A stretch of 35,277 bases of DNA from a virus. Position 1 is the first letter of the stretch. Each line of letters starts with the position of its first letter. Under the pieces are notes generated by a model. The model worked only from the letters and a program-made list of their open reading frames with translations. It made no database searches and had not been told where the DNA came from. The DNA is taken from the IMG/VR virus record IMGVR_UViG_3300035698_012127, positions 1-35,277 of that record. One strand, 5' to 3'. A program made the position numbers and the translations under genes. Positions 15,758 through 24,041 of this stretch are shown here, one piece after another.

Positions 15758-16276
15758 TTAACCTATCGCGATATAATGGATATAATTAGTGCTAGACGCG
15801 AACCCATAAAAGCTCGTAGCGTTACCATCAAAATCAAATGAAACACTATCACCCGCAAATAATGGCCAATCAGATGCAGATGCAGATGTAGAACCTATAT
15901 ACGCAGTCATAGTATTATTTATATCCGCTTTGAGAATTAAGGAAGAAATAGAGCCTAATATGATAGCCAGCTCTGTGGGGTCAGGCCCGATAGTGAACCT
16001 GCCCATCTCACGACGTGTTAACTGCCGCGAAGATTGCAAATTCACATTAACTTCTGTTCCAGACTGAGCTAACGGGATAGCGTAATAAGCGCCATTAGTA
16101 TCCACGCCATAAGCTATTGCGCTAACAGAACCAAATACCTCTAATGGTTGGCCGTGCAGATTAACATTAACTGCGGTGCCTGACTGGGCTAGATGTAACG
16201 GATAATACGCGGCGTTAGTATCAACACCCCACACCGCTTGTCTTTGTAATCCTGAATCTGGGCCACGTCGTCCCAT
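15758..16276 (-). CDS. small structural protein with internal repeat
   Basis: A 172-residue protein. A 25-residue unit occurs twice near the N-terminus: WGVDTNAAYYPLHLAQSGT and YGVDTNGAYYAIPLAQSGT, each followed by VNVNL. The C-terminal half is beta-rich with many small residues and Ser/Thr, ending FASSTNYIHYIAIG. Such composition suggests a virion fibre or appendage part. No ribosome binding site is seen; the ATG lies 3 nt after the stop of the upstream gene, so translation is probably coupled. Its TAA is 1 nt before the large fibre start. Confidence 0.6.
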   Translation of the reverse strand: MGRRGPDSGLQRQAVWGVDTNAAYYPLHLAQSGTAVNVNLHGQPLEVFGSVSAIAYGVDTNGAYYAIPLAQSGTEVNVNLQSSRQLTRREMGRFTIGPDPTELAIILGSISSLILKADINNTMTAYIGSTSASASDWPLFAGDSVSFDFDGNATSFYGFASSTNYIHYIAIG

Positions 16277-16279
16277 AGC

Positions 16280-16627
16280 TTATTTTGTGCCTGTCTGCAT
16301 AACGATTATAGATACTGGGCCTGTAGTATAACCATTGCTTGTCTTTACTCTAACACCTGTAACAGGGAAATCTATAACTGCAATCGCAGATGTAAGTTGA
16401 TTAGTTAAGCTCGGTATATCCCATACTAAATCCACAGGCTTTGCAGCATAAGATAATGTCACGTCAGTTAAGTCGCGAGCTAACGTATATTGTACTGTAT
16501 AAGTATTCGTTGAGCCTGTAGTCAACTGTGCAGCCACAGTCAATTTGAATGGGTTTACATTCTCTCTCGTGCTAATCCACCCTGATGCTGTATCTGCTGC
16601 ATTCAAGGCTGTCGTTTGTGTCCACAT
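16280..16627 (-). CDS. small structural protein, beta-rich
   Basis: A 115-residue protein with GGAGGGTAAC before ATG. It starts MWTQTTALNAADT and is almost wholly beta and Thr/Ser-rich, with YTVQYTLARDLTDVTLSY and VTGVRVKTSNGYTTG. This looks like a jelly-roll or Ig-like virion component. It sits in the fibre cluster between a Gln-rich small gene and the internal-repeat gene. I do not recognise a family. Confidence 0.6.
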   Translation of the reverse strand: MWTQTTALNAADTASGWISTRENVNPFKLTVAAQLTTGSTNTYTVQYTLARDLTDVTLSYAAKPVDLVWDIPSLTNQLTSAIAVIDFPVTGVRVKTSNGYTTGPVSIIVMQTGTK

Positions 16628-16640
16628 GTTACCCTCCTAT

Positions 16641-16862
16641 TTATTTTGTTGTTGGAGGCAATACGTCATGTTCTACAAATTTGTCTTTAGTGATAGAAGG
16701 TGAAGCTTGTTTAGCTGATTGATGTTGCTGTTGTTGTTGATTAATCATCATTACCATAACATCTTTCACCATCTTCAATCCGTCATTTAACTTAATTTGC
16801 AAATCATTGACCATTGCTATCGGGTTGATTTCGTTCGCATCGTTTCTCATTTGTCCATTCAT
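16641..16862 (-). CDS. small Gln-rich helical protein
   Basis: A 73-residue protein with GGAGAAACGAA before ATG. Residues 14-45 form a likely amphipathic helix (MVNDLQIKLNDGLKMVKDVM) with methionines, followed by INQQQQQHQ and a flexible Pro/Lys tail. It may be a coiled-coil linker or small chaperone for the fibre genes around it. Family unknown. Confidence 0.5.
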   Translation of the reverse strand: MNGQMRNDANEINPIAMVNDLQIKLNDGLKMVKDVMVMMINQQQQQHQSAKQASPSITKDKFVEHDVLPPTTK

Positions 16863-16929
16863 TTCGTTTCTCCTTTTTTTTCGGTCTTTACCATTAATTT
16901 TACTTCATAGCTGTTTGCATATCAAACTA

Positions 16930-17349
16930 TTATGCAAACGCAGTGGTATGCGATAACGCGACCCTTTGCCATTCACCTGCTGCATAACATGTATACAGAA
17001 AGTCACCTGCGGTAGGGATGATTATTTGGCCTGGTGTACCCATCCCTGAACTAGTATAGGTTGTTGGCGGTGCCTGGATGCCAATAGAAAAACTACCCGC
17101 ACCTGCAACAGCACCCTTCAATGATAGTGCGCCCGCTATTGATACGGTTGAACTGAACTCCGCTGCGCCAACACAAGATAAAGTGCCAAGCACTGTCACG
17201 GTAGAACTGAACTCGCCCGCACCTGTGCATGTTAATTTAGCTACATTCAACTTTGTCGTTGATACATTCGCTATAGTAACATCATCGTTTGATGTGAAAT
17301 TGGCTGTTCTTAGCCTATTTGGTGTAAAAATCATTTTTGGAGCTGGCAT
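16930..17349 (-). CDS. fibre-like protein, paralogue 1
   Basis: A 139-residue protein, AAAAGGAGGTATTAC before ATG. It begins MPAPKMIFTPNRLRT and continues with repeated GEFSSTV / AAEFSSTVSIAGALS units of about 18-20 residues, as in triple-stranded beta fibres. The end, GTPGQIIIPTAGDFLYTCYA...WQRVAL, matches the small C-terminal domain common in phage fibres. One of three tandem paralogues, so probably a trimeric virion fibre, either homo- or heteromeric. Confidence 0.65.
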   Translation of the reverse strand: MPAPKMIFTPNRLRTANFTSNDDVTIANVSTTKLNVAKLTCTGAGEFSSTVTVLGTLSCVGAAEFSSTVSIAGALSLKGAVAGAGSFSIGIQAPPTTYTSSGMGTPGQIIIPTAGDFLYTCYAAGEWQRVALSHTTAFA

Positions 17350-17369
17350 GTAATACCTCCTTTTCTATT

Positions 17370-17792
17370 TTATATAAAAGCTGTTGCTTGTGTTAAGGCT
17401 ACTCGTGACCAATTTTTAGCTGCATAACAAACATACAAAAAGTCACCTGCGGTAGGGATAATGAGCTGGCCTGGCGTGCCCTTTGATGAGCCAGTATGTG
17501 TATCTGGGTCGGCCTCTAATCCGATAGAGAAACTACCCGCGCCTGTTACGGCACCGCCTAATGTCAATGCGCCCGCTATAGCTACTGTAGAACTGAATTC
17601 TGCTGCGCCGGAACAAGAAAGCGGCCCTTTTATAGATACAGTTGAACTAAATTCAGCTACGCCCGTTACTGTTAAACCTGCTGTATCGACTTTAGTAGAT
17701 GCAGTTAAATTAGCAACTGAATATTGATCAGTAGTCGTAATACCTGCCACTCTTAATTGTTTTGAACTGAACCTTTGTCGTTTAAGTCCCAT
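17370..17792 (-). CDS. fibre-like protein, paralogue 2
   Basis: A 140-residue paralogue of its two neighbours with GGAGGTGAATTAAT before ATG. It shares the repeated AEFSSTVSI / AEFSSTVAIAGALTL units and the tail GTPGQLIIPTAGDFLYVCYA. It differs at the N-terminus (MGLKRQRFSSKQLRVAG), the part that usually attaches to the virion, so the copies may dock at different places or to each other. Confidence 0.65.
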   Translation of the reverse strand: MGLKRQRFSSKQLRVAGITTTDQYSVANLTASTKVDTAGLTVTGVAEFSSTVSIKGPLSCSGAAEFSSTVAIAGALTLGGAVTGAGSFSIGLEADPDTHTGSSKGTPGQLIIPTAGDFLYVCYAAKNWSRVALTQATAFI

Positions 17793-17808
17793 ATTAATTC
17801 ACCTCCAT

Positions 17809-18234
17809 TTATGGTGTAAAAGCTGTTGCTTGTGTTAAAGCTACTCGCGTCCAACTGTTAGCTGCAAAGCCGACATATAAAAAGTCGCCTGCGGTAGGAA
17901 CAATGAGCTGGCCTGCCGTACCCTTTGATGATCCGGTATGTGTATCTGGGTCTGCTTCTAATCCAATAGAGAAATTACCAGAACCAGTCACAGCACCGCC
18001 TAATGTCAATGCGCCCGCTATGGCTACTGTGGAGCTGAACTCCGCTACACCTGCACAAGATAATGCGCCTGTTATTGATACGTTCCCTTTGAATGTCGCC
18101 GCGCCTGTACACGTCAATTTTGCCGCGCTCAATTTCACTGTTGCTGCTATGTTTGTATACAGAAATTCATTTGTCGCTGTATATGCATTGATAGTCGTCA
18201 ACTTTGGACTTAATATTTGTTTTGGTGCTGGCAT
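17809..18234 (-). CDS. fibre-like protein, paralogue 3
   Basis: A 141-residue paralogue, first in transcription order, with GGAGGTAAAT before ATG. It has ATFKGNVSITGALS, AEFSSTVAIAGALTL and the C-terminal GTAGQLIVPTAGDFLYVGFA...WTRVAL. Paralogues 2 and 3 share a long C-terminal stretch (GLEADPDTHTGSSKGT), so they split most recently. Located just after the portal/MuF gene and a 163-nt gap. Confidence 0.65.
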   Translation of the reverse strand: MPAPKQILSPKLTTINAYTATNEFLYTNIAATVKLSAAKLTCTGAATFKGNVSITGALSCAGVAEFSSTVAIAGALTLGGAVTGSGNFSIGLEADPDTHTGSSKGTAGQLIVPTAGDFLYVGFAANSWTRVALTQATAFTP

Positions 18235-18397
18235 ATTTACCTCCTATGTCTAAAGTGAAGACGTGCTTATATAAAGCCGTCCATCGTCATGTCATCATTG
18301 TTTGTTTTGGAATATTAAGGAAATTTGTCCTAATAGTTGCTATGTTTCGCAACATCATCATTTACTATTTTAATAATATCATATAAATAGCAGCCAA
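18235..18397. other. 163-nt gene-free gap between portal and fibre genes
   Basis: No coding frame is supported. A hairpin with one bulge forms at 18256-18277 (GACG, GCTT / AAGC, CGTC, 5-nt loop), and GTTGC / GCAAC gives a second short stem near 18339-18356. Neither is followed by a T run on the minus strand. No convincing promoter is seen, though this is a natural place for one serving the fibre genes. Confidence 0.3.
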
Positions 18398-21124
18398 TCA
18401 CACACTTTGCTTTTTTTTCTTTGGATTAAAGCCGTCATACCACGCATCAGGTTTTTTTAACCCTGACTTCAATGTGCCATCCTCGATGCCTGACTGCATT
18501 TCGTCTTGCTGGAACTTAGTCACAGGCGATAATAGGCTGCGACAGTTATGAACAGCGATACTTTCACAAATATAGCTTTCGTCTTCTTCTACTGCTAAAT
18601 TGTATAATTTATCATCTTTTGTGGTCATGGCTATATTTATTGCACGCATCCTTACACCGCACTCCCATCCTGGGTCTCCTGGGCCTATCTCTATTAAATC
18701 ATCTATTAATTTTAATTCCCCTACAGGTATCCATCCGCGTTCAGTTAATACAGGATGTTCTTCTGTTATTTTCAATATATGACCGCAATCCGTCCTAATG
18801 ATGAAATAATATTTATCTTCAAATTTATCCATCACGTCATAAACTCTACGGAATCGCTGCTTATGTGTTTGCACCATATCCCCTATTTTTATGTTTTCAA
18901 TAGGGACTTCGCCTTTATCGGTTCTTATTAGGCTGCCTTTTAAAACAGAATTAAAATGCCGTGGTGGGGTTATTGTTGATAGTGCAGCCCCATCTTCTGC
19001 GGATACGATGGTGCCATGTAGCTCATTACATATATCGGATGTCCTATTATCAAGCGTTGCTATGAATTCCATGTGGGTTACTATCCCTGTTTTAATAGCG
19101 TCTTTCATTCCGACTAACCTAGCCTCGTTATAAAACGTGTTTGCGTTTGTTCTAACAATATTATCTAATCTATATGGCTCAATGACCTCGGTAGGAATAA
19201 CCGCACCTTCTACATACGGACTAAATACCTGTTCGATATCACTTATGATCTCTTTCGTTGTGTTGCCGTTCCTGAAACCCTCAGTTAAAACGATACCAGT
19301 ATCACGCTCTATCCGTGATTTTAGATCGCCCGCTAACTGAAACGCTTTAGTTTCACCAAACGCGACTAAAAAGCTCTTCGCTTCTTTAGCGCCCATATCA
19401 CCCGTCAAATAAAAGCTTTTAGGGGTTTGCGACTTTATCTCTTGCTTAACGTCACGCAGCCCCATATTAGACATAGATGCGAATAGGCGTTCATATTGGG
19501 TTTGGATATTACCTATATAAGGCACCTTGATATTATTAATATAATCTAAATCATGGTTCTCTAATGGAAGATCCTTTTTTAGGTCATCGATTATAGATTT
19601 CTCTATCTTCTTTATTAACGCGGATATCCGGCCTGTAGCTATCGCGGTCTTCTCATTGAATTCTGTGTCTATCCGTTGGAAGTTAATATTCTTTTCAATG
19701 AAATGTAGGTCTTGCCCTTTGTATTGTTCGGCGAACTGTTCCGCCTGTTTCTTTTCGTCTTCTAGTTCAGGGTTCAACTTCTTTTCTGGTTCCGGTGCAT
19801 CTTTTTCTGGGTTAGGTTTAACAGGTGCCTCTTGGTTAGGCGCAGAACCTTCAGGCGCTTCTTCTTTTGGCTGTAATATAGTGTCTTCTTCTGTAGGTGA
19901 GAACCCTAAAACTTCTCTTAAATGGTTCACGTCTTCTAGTGTTGGCAGAAACGATTTCGTTTTTAGTAGGTCAGTAAATAGTTTGGCTTTTTCTAGTGCG
20001 TCTTCTTCAACTAAATCTTTGAACTTAAATTTAGGGTATTTTTCCACGTTCGGGAAGTTGATATCGACTAACCGTTTAATGACTTGGCTATTAACAAGCT
20101 CTTCTATCGTTTTTCTGTAGCTGTTAAGTGTAAGCTCAAGTATATCGCCTTGCTGTTTCCCTAACGCGAAACTCCCACCAGATGAGCCTGCTGAGGTGAA
20201 GCCCATTAGGGTCGGTATCCGTAACGCACGCGATATCTGTTCATCTAATTTATCTATAGCTAACTTAAACGCGTCTGCACTAACTTTCCCTGATTTGGGT
20301 TCCATTAACTCAATAGTCACATCTTCAGGGATAATAGCTACTGCGGCGGCCTGTAGGTCTTTTAACACGGCCTGTAAATCATCTGTTTGGTTACGTTCTA
20401 TCTCAGGGTTATATCTGCCAATCAGTAATGGGAACCCATATCGCTCTAAGAACATAGCCCAGTATTTCTGGATTTGAGTCTTAATGAACCACGGGTTATA
20501 ACAAGCCCTGAGATCTGGCGTGCCATAATAGTTGCCTTCCCTTGGGTTCCAAGACCACACAACAAACTTTTTTATATTTAATAATATAGTGCCTCTATCG
20601 GTGAACTGCTTAAATCCGTCAGGTTTTAGAACGCCATATTCATCTGTCTCAAATTGGATGGAATCGTTAGGGATCTGTTGGAACCGATCTATGACTATTT
20701 GGTTTGTGGCTTCTTTGAATTTATATATTGTTTCATTTACTGAGAACCCGAACTCCATCGCTAACGAGAAATCCTTCATATAGGAGACGAAATCACTATC
20801 TAAGTCGTCTCGTAACGCAGAGTCAACGAACTCGGCTATCTCTTTAGCTTCTTCTATTGGATTGCCTTCACCATCAACAGGCAAATCTATATCCCAGCCT
20901 GTAGAGAAGATAAGCATTTTACGGAGGTCAACTAACGCTTTAACCTGATAATCATTGAACATCGAATCGTATTCTTTAAACGAGCCTTTCTTTACGATTA
21001 CGTCATCAGGGTTCCAAGGTGCCCATTGGGATTGGATACTATATGATGTTTTTACAACGGCTTGCGGTTCCGAAACGTTTTTAGGGGGTCTTATAGTCTT
21101 AGGTTTATTTTCTTTTTCAGCCAT
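18398..21124 (-). CDS. portal (DUF935-like) fused to MuF-like head protein, with intein
   Basis: A 908-residue open frame with AAAGGAC before ATG. Residues 25-430 resemble Mu gp29-like portals (FSTGWDIDLP, QQIPNDSIQFE, WSWNPREGNYYGTPDLR, RALRIPTLMG, SSGGSFALG). After a Pro/Glu linker (430-460), residues 465-880 form a MuF-like minor head domain. In most Mu-like phages these are two genes. The MuF motif PPRHFN/CRSLLSPV is split by a 135-residue intein (726-860), leaving a 773-residue spliced product. The portal is the DNA channel; MuF proteins act with it in head assembly. The terminase gene ends 11 nt upstream. Confidence 0.85.
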   Translation of the reverse strand: MAEKENKPKTIRPPKNVSEPQAVVKTSYSIQSQWAPWNPDDVIVKKGSFKEYDSMFNDYQVKALVDLRKMLIFSTGWDIDLPVDGEGNPIEEAKEIAEFVDSALRDDLDSDFVSYMKDFSLAMEFGFSVNETIYKFKEATNQIVIDRFQQIPNDSIQFETDEYGVLKPDGFKQFTDRGTILLNIKKFVVWSWNPREGNYYGTPDLRACYNPWFIKTQIQKYWAMFLERYGFPLLIGRYNPEIERNQTDDLQAVLKDLQAAAVAIIPEDVTIELMEPKSGKVSADAFKLAIDKLDEQISRALRIPTLMGFTSAGSSGGSFALGKQQGDILELTLNSYRKTIEELVNSQVIKRLVDINFPNVEKYPKFKFKDLVEEDALEKAKLFTDLLKTKSFLPTLEDVNHLREVLGFSPTEEDTILQPKEEAPEGSAPNQEAPVKPNPEKDAPEPEKKLNPELEDEKKQAEQFAEQYKGQDLHFIEKNINFQRIDTEFNEKTAIATGRISALIKKIEKSIIDDLKKDLPLENHDLDYINNIKVPYIGNIQTQYERLFASMSNMGLRDVKQEIKSQTPKSFYLTGDMGAKEAKSFLVAFGETKAFQLAGDLKSRIERDTGIVLTEGFRNGNTTKEIISDIEQVFSPYVEGAVIPTEVIEPYRLDNIVRTNANTFYNEARLVGMKDAIKTGIVTHMEFIATLDNRTSDICNELHGTIVSAEDGAALSTITPPRHFNSVLKGSLIRTDKGEVPIENIKIGDMVQTHKQRFRRVYDVMDKFEDKYYFIIRTDCGHILKITEEHPVLTERGWIPVGELKLIDDLIEIGPGDPGWECGVRMRAINIAMTTKDDKLYNLAVEEDESYICESIAVHNCRSLLSPVTKFQQDEMQSGIEDGTLKSGLKKPDAWYDGFNPKKKKQSV
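18545..18949 (-). other. mini-intein (135 residues) in the MuF domain
   Basis: Block A: SVLKGSLIRT...VPIENIKIGD, starting with Ser instead of the usual Cys. Block B: GHILKITEEHPVLTERGW, with the TxxH (Thr62, His65). Block F and G: LYNLAVEEDESYICES then IAVHN, with the His-Asn end and Cys as the +1 residue. There is no room for a homing endonuclease between the blocks. Removing it restores PPRHFNCRS, the core MuF motif. All residues expected for splicing are present. Confidence 0.9.
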
Positions 21125-21135
21125 GTGTGTGTCCT

Positions 21136-22482
21136 TTATAGCAAGTTATCAAATGTTCGAGGCCTATCGATTTTGATTTTTTGCAGGTCAATCGTTTTAC
21201 TTTTAGCGAAGCCGGATAAGGCGTTGCAAATAGAGAAAACATAGTCATCGTGTTTCCCTTCTTCGTGCTTGTAACGTACATTACCCGCAGCAGTAACTTC
21301 TCTTTGTATCGAATGTAACTGATCCATCAATATAGTATTTTCAGGGATTATAAGATCCCTTTTTTCAAGGTAAAGCTTAAGATCCATAATCAACTGTTCT
21401 TTAACGGAATTAGTATATGTAATCCCTTCAACAATCGAGCCTAAACTCTTTCTAAGTAGCTCGAAGATCGGGACACCTACACCTGTCGAATCGATGTACA
21501 ACTTAGCTATACGACAGCTTTTACATAGGTTTATTGCATATGCCATCTGTTCTGTATAATCTGTTTTCTTGAATTCTTTTAGGTGAAGCACCTTGATTTT
21601 GCCAGTTTTTGGGCATCTACCCAGCACGGAGAAGACACCGGAATCAACCATCTTGGCGGGGTCATAGCCTACTATTTTGAGGCCGTTAAAGTGTTTTATT
21701 CTATCAAAAGAATAATCGTCTAGTTCATAATCTATTGTATCAAGAATTAATTCGTAAGAAAAGAAAGACAGTAAATCGTCAACAAATTGACACATATAAT
21801 TCTGGGTAAACGATATATCGTCCATTTCCTCTTTGATGAATTCTATATCTATAGGGCAGCCCTCTTTTATCGCTGTGTAGATATCTGTTGTATGGAGTGA
21901 CCAGTTAGTAGGCTGTCCGGTATCTATGGCATCTTTTATCTTGGAATAGTAACCCCAGAACATGCCTTGCTTACCATAGGGCGTGGATACTAATGTGAAG
22001 TTGTAGCCTCTTGATATGAACGGTATTACAGCATCCAGTATTTCATCTGTGTTTCGGAACCTGGACGCTTCATCTATTACTAAGTTACCTGATTCACCTA
22101 CTGCTGTTTCAGGGTTATTAGCTATAGATATTATTTGGCCGCCACCCAAGTCAGGGCCAAGCCTGGCAAACTCTATCTCATCCTTATTATCTAATGTTAG
22201 CGGGAACTTAATACCCTGGATCTGTTCCATAACATATTTAGCAATTTTAACGTATCTAATCAATCGCCTGGCACCACGTAACGACGTAGACATAAACACT
22301 GTCTTTTTGCCTTTTAATGCGTTAAGTGTTGCATCATAGCCTAACGTGTATGACCCGCCTATCTGCCGCCCCTTAAGCCATAGCCTTAGCCGTGAATCAT
22401 CGTTAATAAACCTTTTTTGGTATGGGTATAACAGCGTTTGGATCTTTTTGCTTGGTTTAATTAGCATATTATCTATTTTCAC
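21136..22482 (-). CDS. terL: terminase large subunit
   Basis: About 448 residues. ATPase: GRQIGGSYT (Walker A of the terminase kind), LVIDEASRF (Walker B), LVSTPYG (coupling motif). Nuclease: GYDPAKMVDSGVF, LYIDSTGVG and EGKHDDYVFS give the three acidic sites. It packages DNA into the procapsid by ATP hydrolysis and cuts concatemers. The GTG at 22482 follows GGGG by 5 nt; an ATG at 22467 has no binding site, and longer in-frame starts fall in the divergent promoter. The small subunit gene is 12 kb away, beyond the rightward genes. Confidence 0.88.
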   Translation of the reverse strand: MKIDNMLIKPSKKIQTLLYPYQKRFINDDSRLRLWLKGRQIGGSYTLGYDATLNALKGKKTVFMSTSLRGARRLIRYVKIAKYVMEQIQGIKFPLTLDNKDEIEFARLGPDLGGGQIISIANNPETAVGESGNLVIDEASRFRNTDEILDAVIPFISRGYNFTLVSTPYGKQGMFWGYYSKIKDAIDTGQPTNWSLHTTDIYTAIKEGCPIDIEFIKEEMDDISFTQNYMCQFVDDLLSFFSYELILDTIDYELDDYSFDRIKHFNGLKIVGYDPAKMVDSGVFSVLGRCPKTGKIKVLHLKEFKKTDYTEQMAYAINLCKSCRIAKLYIDSTGVGVPIFELLRKSLGSIVEGITYTNSVKEQLIMDLKLYLEKRDLIIPENTILMDQLHSIQREVTAAGNVRYKHEEGKHDDYVFSICNALSGFAKSKTIDLQKIKIDRPRTFDNLL

Positions 22483-22503
22483 ATAAACCCCATAAAAATA
22501 ATA

Positions 22504-22562
22504 CTTGACATAATATAGTATATATGGTATTATATATACATACAGTAACAAAAGGAGTGGTT
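22504..22562 (+). repeat. 59-bp promoter-leader direct repeat, copy 2
   Basis: Matches 9851-9909 except for one C-to-T difference in the spacer. The downstream genes are unrelated, so only the control region has been copied. Confidence 0.85.
22505..22533 (+). promoter_or_regulatory. rightward promoter P2 of the long accessory operon
   Basis: TTGACA, 17-nt spacer ending TGG, TATTAT, nearly the same as P1. It starts the 12-kb rightward gene run and lies in the 80-nt gap that diverges from the terminase gene. Confidence 0.75.
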
Positions 22563-22565
22563 GAA

Positions 22566-22748
22566 ATGATAACAATGACAATAACACCTAAGCGAGCCAA
22601 AACAACTGAGACATTTACATGGGACTGGAAAGAACGGGCGCCGATTAAAGATATAGCGGAATTTGTAAACAGCCATAAGAACGTAAGGATGAAAGAGATT
22701 GAGACAGGCAGCGACTTTTACGAAGTGGAAATAACAGCGGATAAATAA
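22566..22748 (+). CDS. hypothetical protein, first gene of the long rightward run
   Basis: A 60-residue protein; ATG 22566 has AAAGGAG 8 nt upstream, the same leader as the first gene of the other cassette. Sequence: MITMTITPKRAKTTETFTW, a helix around PIKDIAEFVNSHKN, then a beta hairpin KEIETGSDFYEVEITA. No family recognised. Being first after a strong promoter, it is probably made early and in quantity. Confidence 0.6.
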   Translation: MITMTITPKRAKTTETFTWDWKERAPIKDIAEFVNSHKNVRMKEIETGSDFYEVEITADK

Positions 22749-22773
22749 AAACAAATTATATAGGAGCATGACT

Positions 22774-23103
22774 ATGACTAAAAACACTAAAGAGATACGT
22801 AAACTAAACGATTTATTAAGAACAACTTTTATTACAGGTAAAGTAATGCTTACAGAAGGGATTGGAAACCTTGAATCAAAGACCAGAGAGGAGCTAATAA
22901 CCAAGATAAGAGAGTTTAAAGTTTTTTATAAAGACAATGACCCGCACAAAGAACATGATTTTGGGGCCGTAACACACAACGGAACAAAAGCTTTTTGGAA
23001 GATCGATTATTATGACACGAACTATGAGTGGAGATCTGAAGATCCGGCAGACCAAAGAATAACACGACGCGTACTAACGATAATGCTAGCATCAGAATAT
23101 TAA
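22774..23103 (+). CDS. hypothetical protein
   Basis: About 109 residues. I chose ATG 22774 because AGGAG is 7 nt before it; the ATG at 22768 abuts that site. The first half is helical and charged (EIRKLNDLLRTTFITGKVM), the second reads FGAVTHNGTKAFWKIDYYD and ends in a short helix. This second part resembles small phage proteins of unknown function (DUF3768-like in feel: alkaline patches, FWKIDYYD followed by SEDPADQRITRRVLTIMLA). The FWKIDYYD...DPxDxxxTxRVLTIMLA pattern does fit DUF3768, a small uncharacterised family. Confidence 0.6.
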   Translation: MTKNTKEIRKLNDLLRTTFITGKVMLTEGIGNLESKTREELITKIREFKVFYKDNDPHKEHDFGAVTHNGTKAFWKIDYYDTNYEWRSEDPADQRITRRVLTIMLASEY

Positions 23104-23119
23104 ATTGGGGGCGGTTGAT

Positions 23120-23506
23120 ATGGACAAAAAGACAATAAACGGAATAAGCGATATGGCATACGAGATGCACGAAAAAAGGATGGGCGGGCTTATAAACGGC
23201 ATAAAATCTTTTGCTAAAGATACTGGTAAAGCCGCAGATAAAGAGGCCTTTGACAGTTACCTTGACCACGAAAAAGAGCAGATACAAGACGATGCAAGCT
23301 TAAGAATATTGCGAGAGATAAAGAAGAAAGAACGTAATTATATCTCAGAGACAGGTAGCGAACACTGGGCCGCAACAAATAAAGATTTACAATATATTTG
23401 CGGGCTTTACATAAAAGAAAGGGGCGATTTATTAGCAAATGGGATGTATAGACTAGATTTCAAGTTTTTTATTAAGTTTGAAATGAAAAGTAATTGGTTT
23501 AGCTGA
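23120..23506 (+). CDS. hypothetical charged helical protein
   Basis: A 128-residue protein. ATG 23120 follows GGGGGCGGTTGAT, a leader also seen before the gene at 24684. The protein is mostly helical and rich in Lys and Glu (EAFDSYLDHEKEQIQDD, ILREIKKKERNYI), with a C-terminal GLYIKERGDLLANG. No known domain is visible. It overlaps nothing and is followed by a good site for the next gene. Confidence 0.55.
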   Translation: MDKKTINGISDMAYEMHEKRMGGLINGIKSFAKDTGKAADKEAFDSYLDHEKEQIQDDASLRILREIKKKERNYISETGSEHWAATNKDLQYICGLYIKERGDLLANGMYRLDFKFFIKFEMKSNWFS

Positions 23507-23521
23507 AAGGAGCGATAAAAG

Positions 23522-24025
23522 TTGGAGAAAAGAGAATCAATGTTTACGTATAAAGGAATGGAATGCGTTGTTATGTTCTTAGGTATTGGCCATAGATGTG
23601 GATATGTGAAAATACCTAAAAAAAGTGTTTTTAATGGGATGGGATTTTCTGATAATTTAGGTACTGAATCCTCAAAAAAGATATTTAAATGGCTTGAAAA
23701 GCAGAAGGTTGGGAAAAGAGGTGTTATTTCTGTTCTTTGCTGGGATGGGAAAAGTGCTAGCCCTAGCATCGTTTTCGATGTGCATGGCGGGATAACCTTT
23801 TCAGCGGAAGCTAATGGATATCCTAAACGGAATGGCTGGTGGTGGGGCTTTGATTGTGCGCACTCAGGTGATGCAACAGATCAAGATGCTTTAAGGCTGT
23901 ATTTCGGGAAAGAAAACCCACTTAATAGTCTCGATTATGGGATAGTAAGATCAAAAGAGTACGTTGAGCAAGAATGTCGAAGTCTAGTTGACCAAATATT
24001 ATTGGTTGAGCAGCTTATAGCTTAA
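23522..24025 (+). CDS. conserved phage hypothetical protein (HGGITF / WWGFDCAHSGD type)
   Basis: About 167 residues. It shows the pattern of a widespread but uncharacterised phage family: GHRCGYVKIPKK (about 23-34), VHGGITFS (about 86-93), WWWGFDCAHSGDATD (about 105-119) and a C-terminal YVEQECRSLVDQIL helix. I used TTG 23522, 10 nt after GGAG; ATG 23540 is also possible and would remove six residues. Function unknown, usually among early accessory genes. Confidence 0.65.
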   Translation: MEKRESMFTYKGMECVVMFLGIGHRCGYVKIPKKSVFNGMGFSDNLGTESSKKIFKWLEKQKVGKRGVISVLCWDGKSASPSIVFDVHGGITFSAEANGYPKRNGWWWGFDCAHSGDATDQDALRLYFGKENPLNSLDYGIVRSKEYVEQECRSLVDQILLVEQLIA

Positions 24026-24041
24026 TTAAAGGAGGTGCGTG

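Noticed and set aside
18256-18277. Hairpin after the portal gene as a transcription terminator
   Set aside because: No T run follows on the minus strand, and the stem has a bulge; the role is unclear.
22468-22587. A longer N-terminus for the large terminase (40 extra hydrophobic residues)
   Set aside because: It would lie across the divergent promoter and leader, and terminases lack such a segment.
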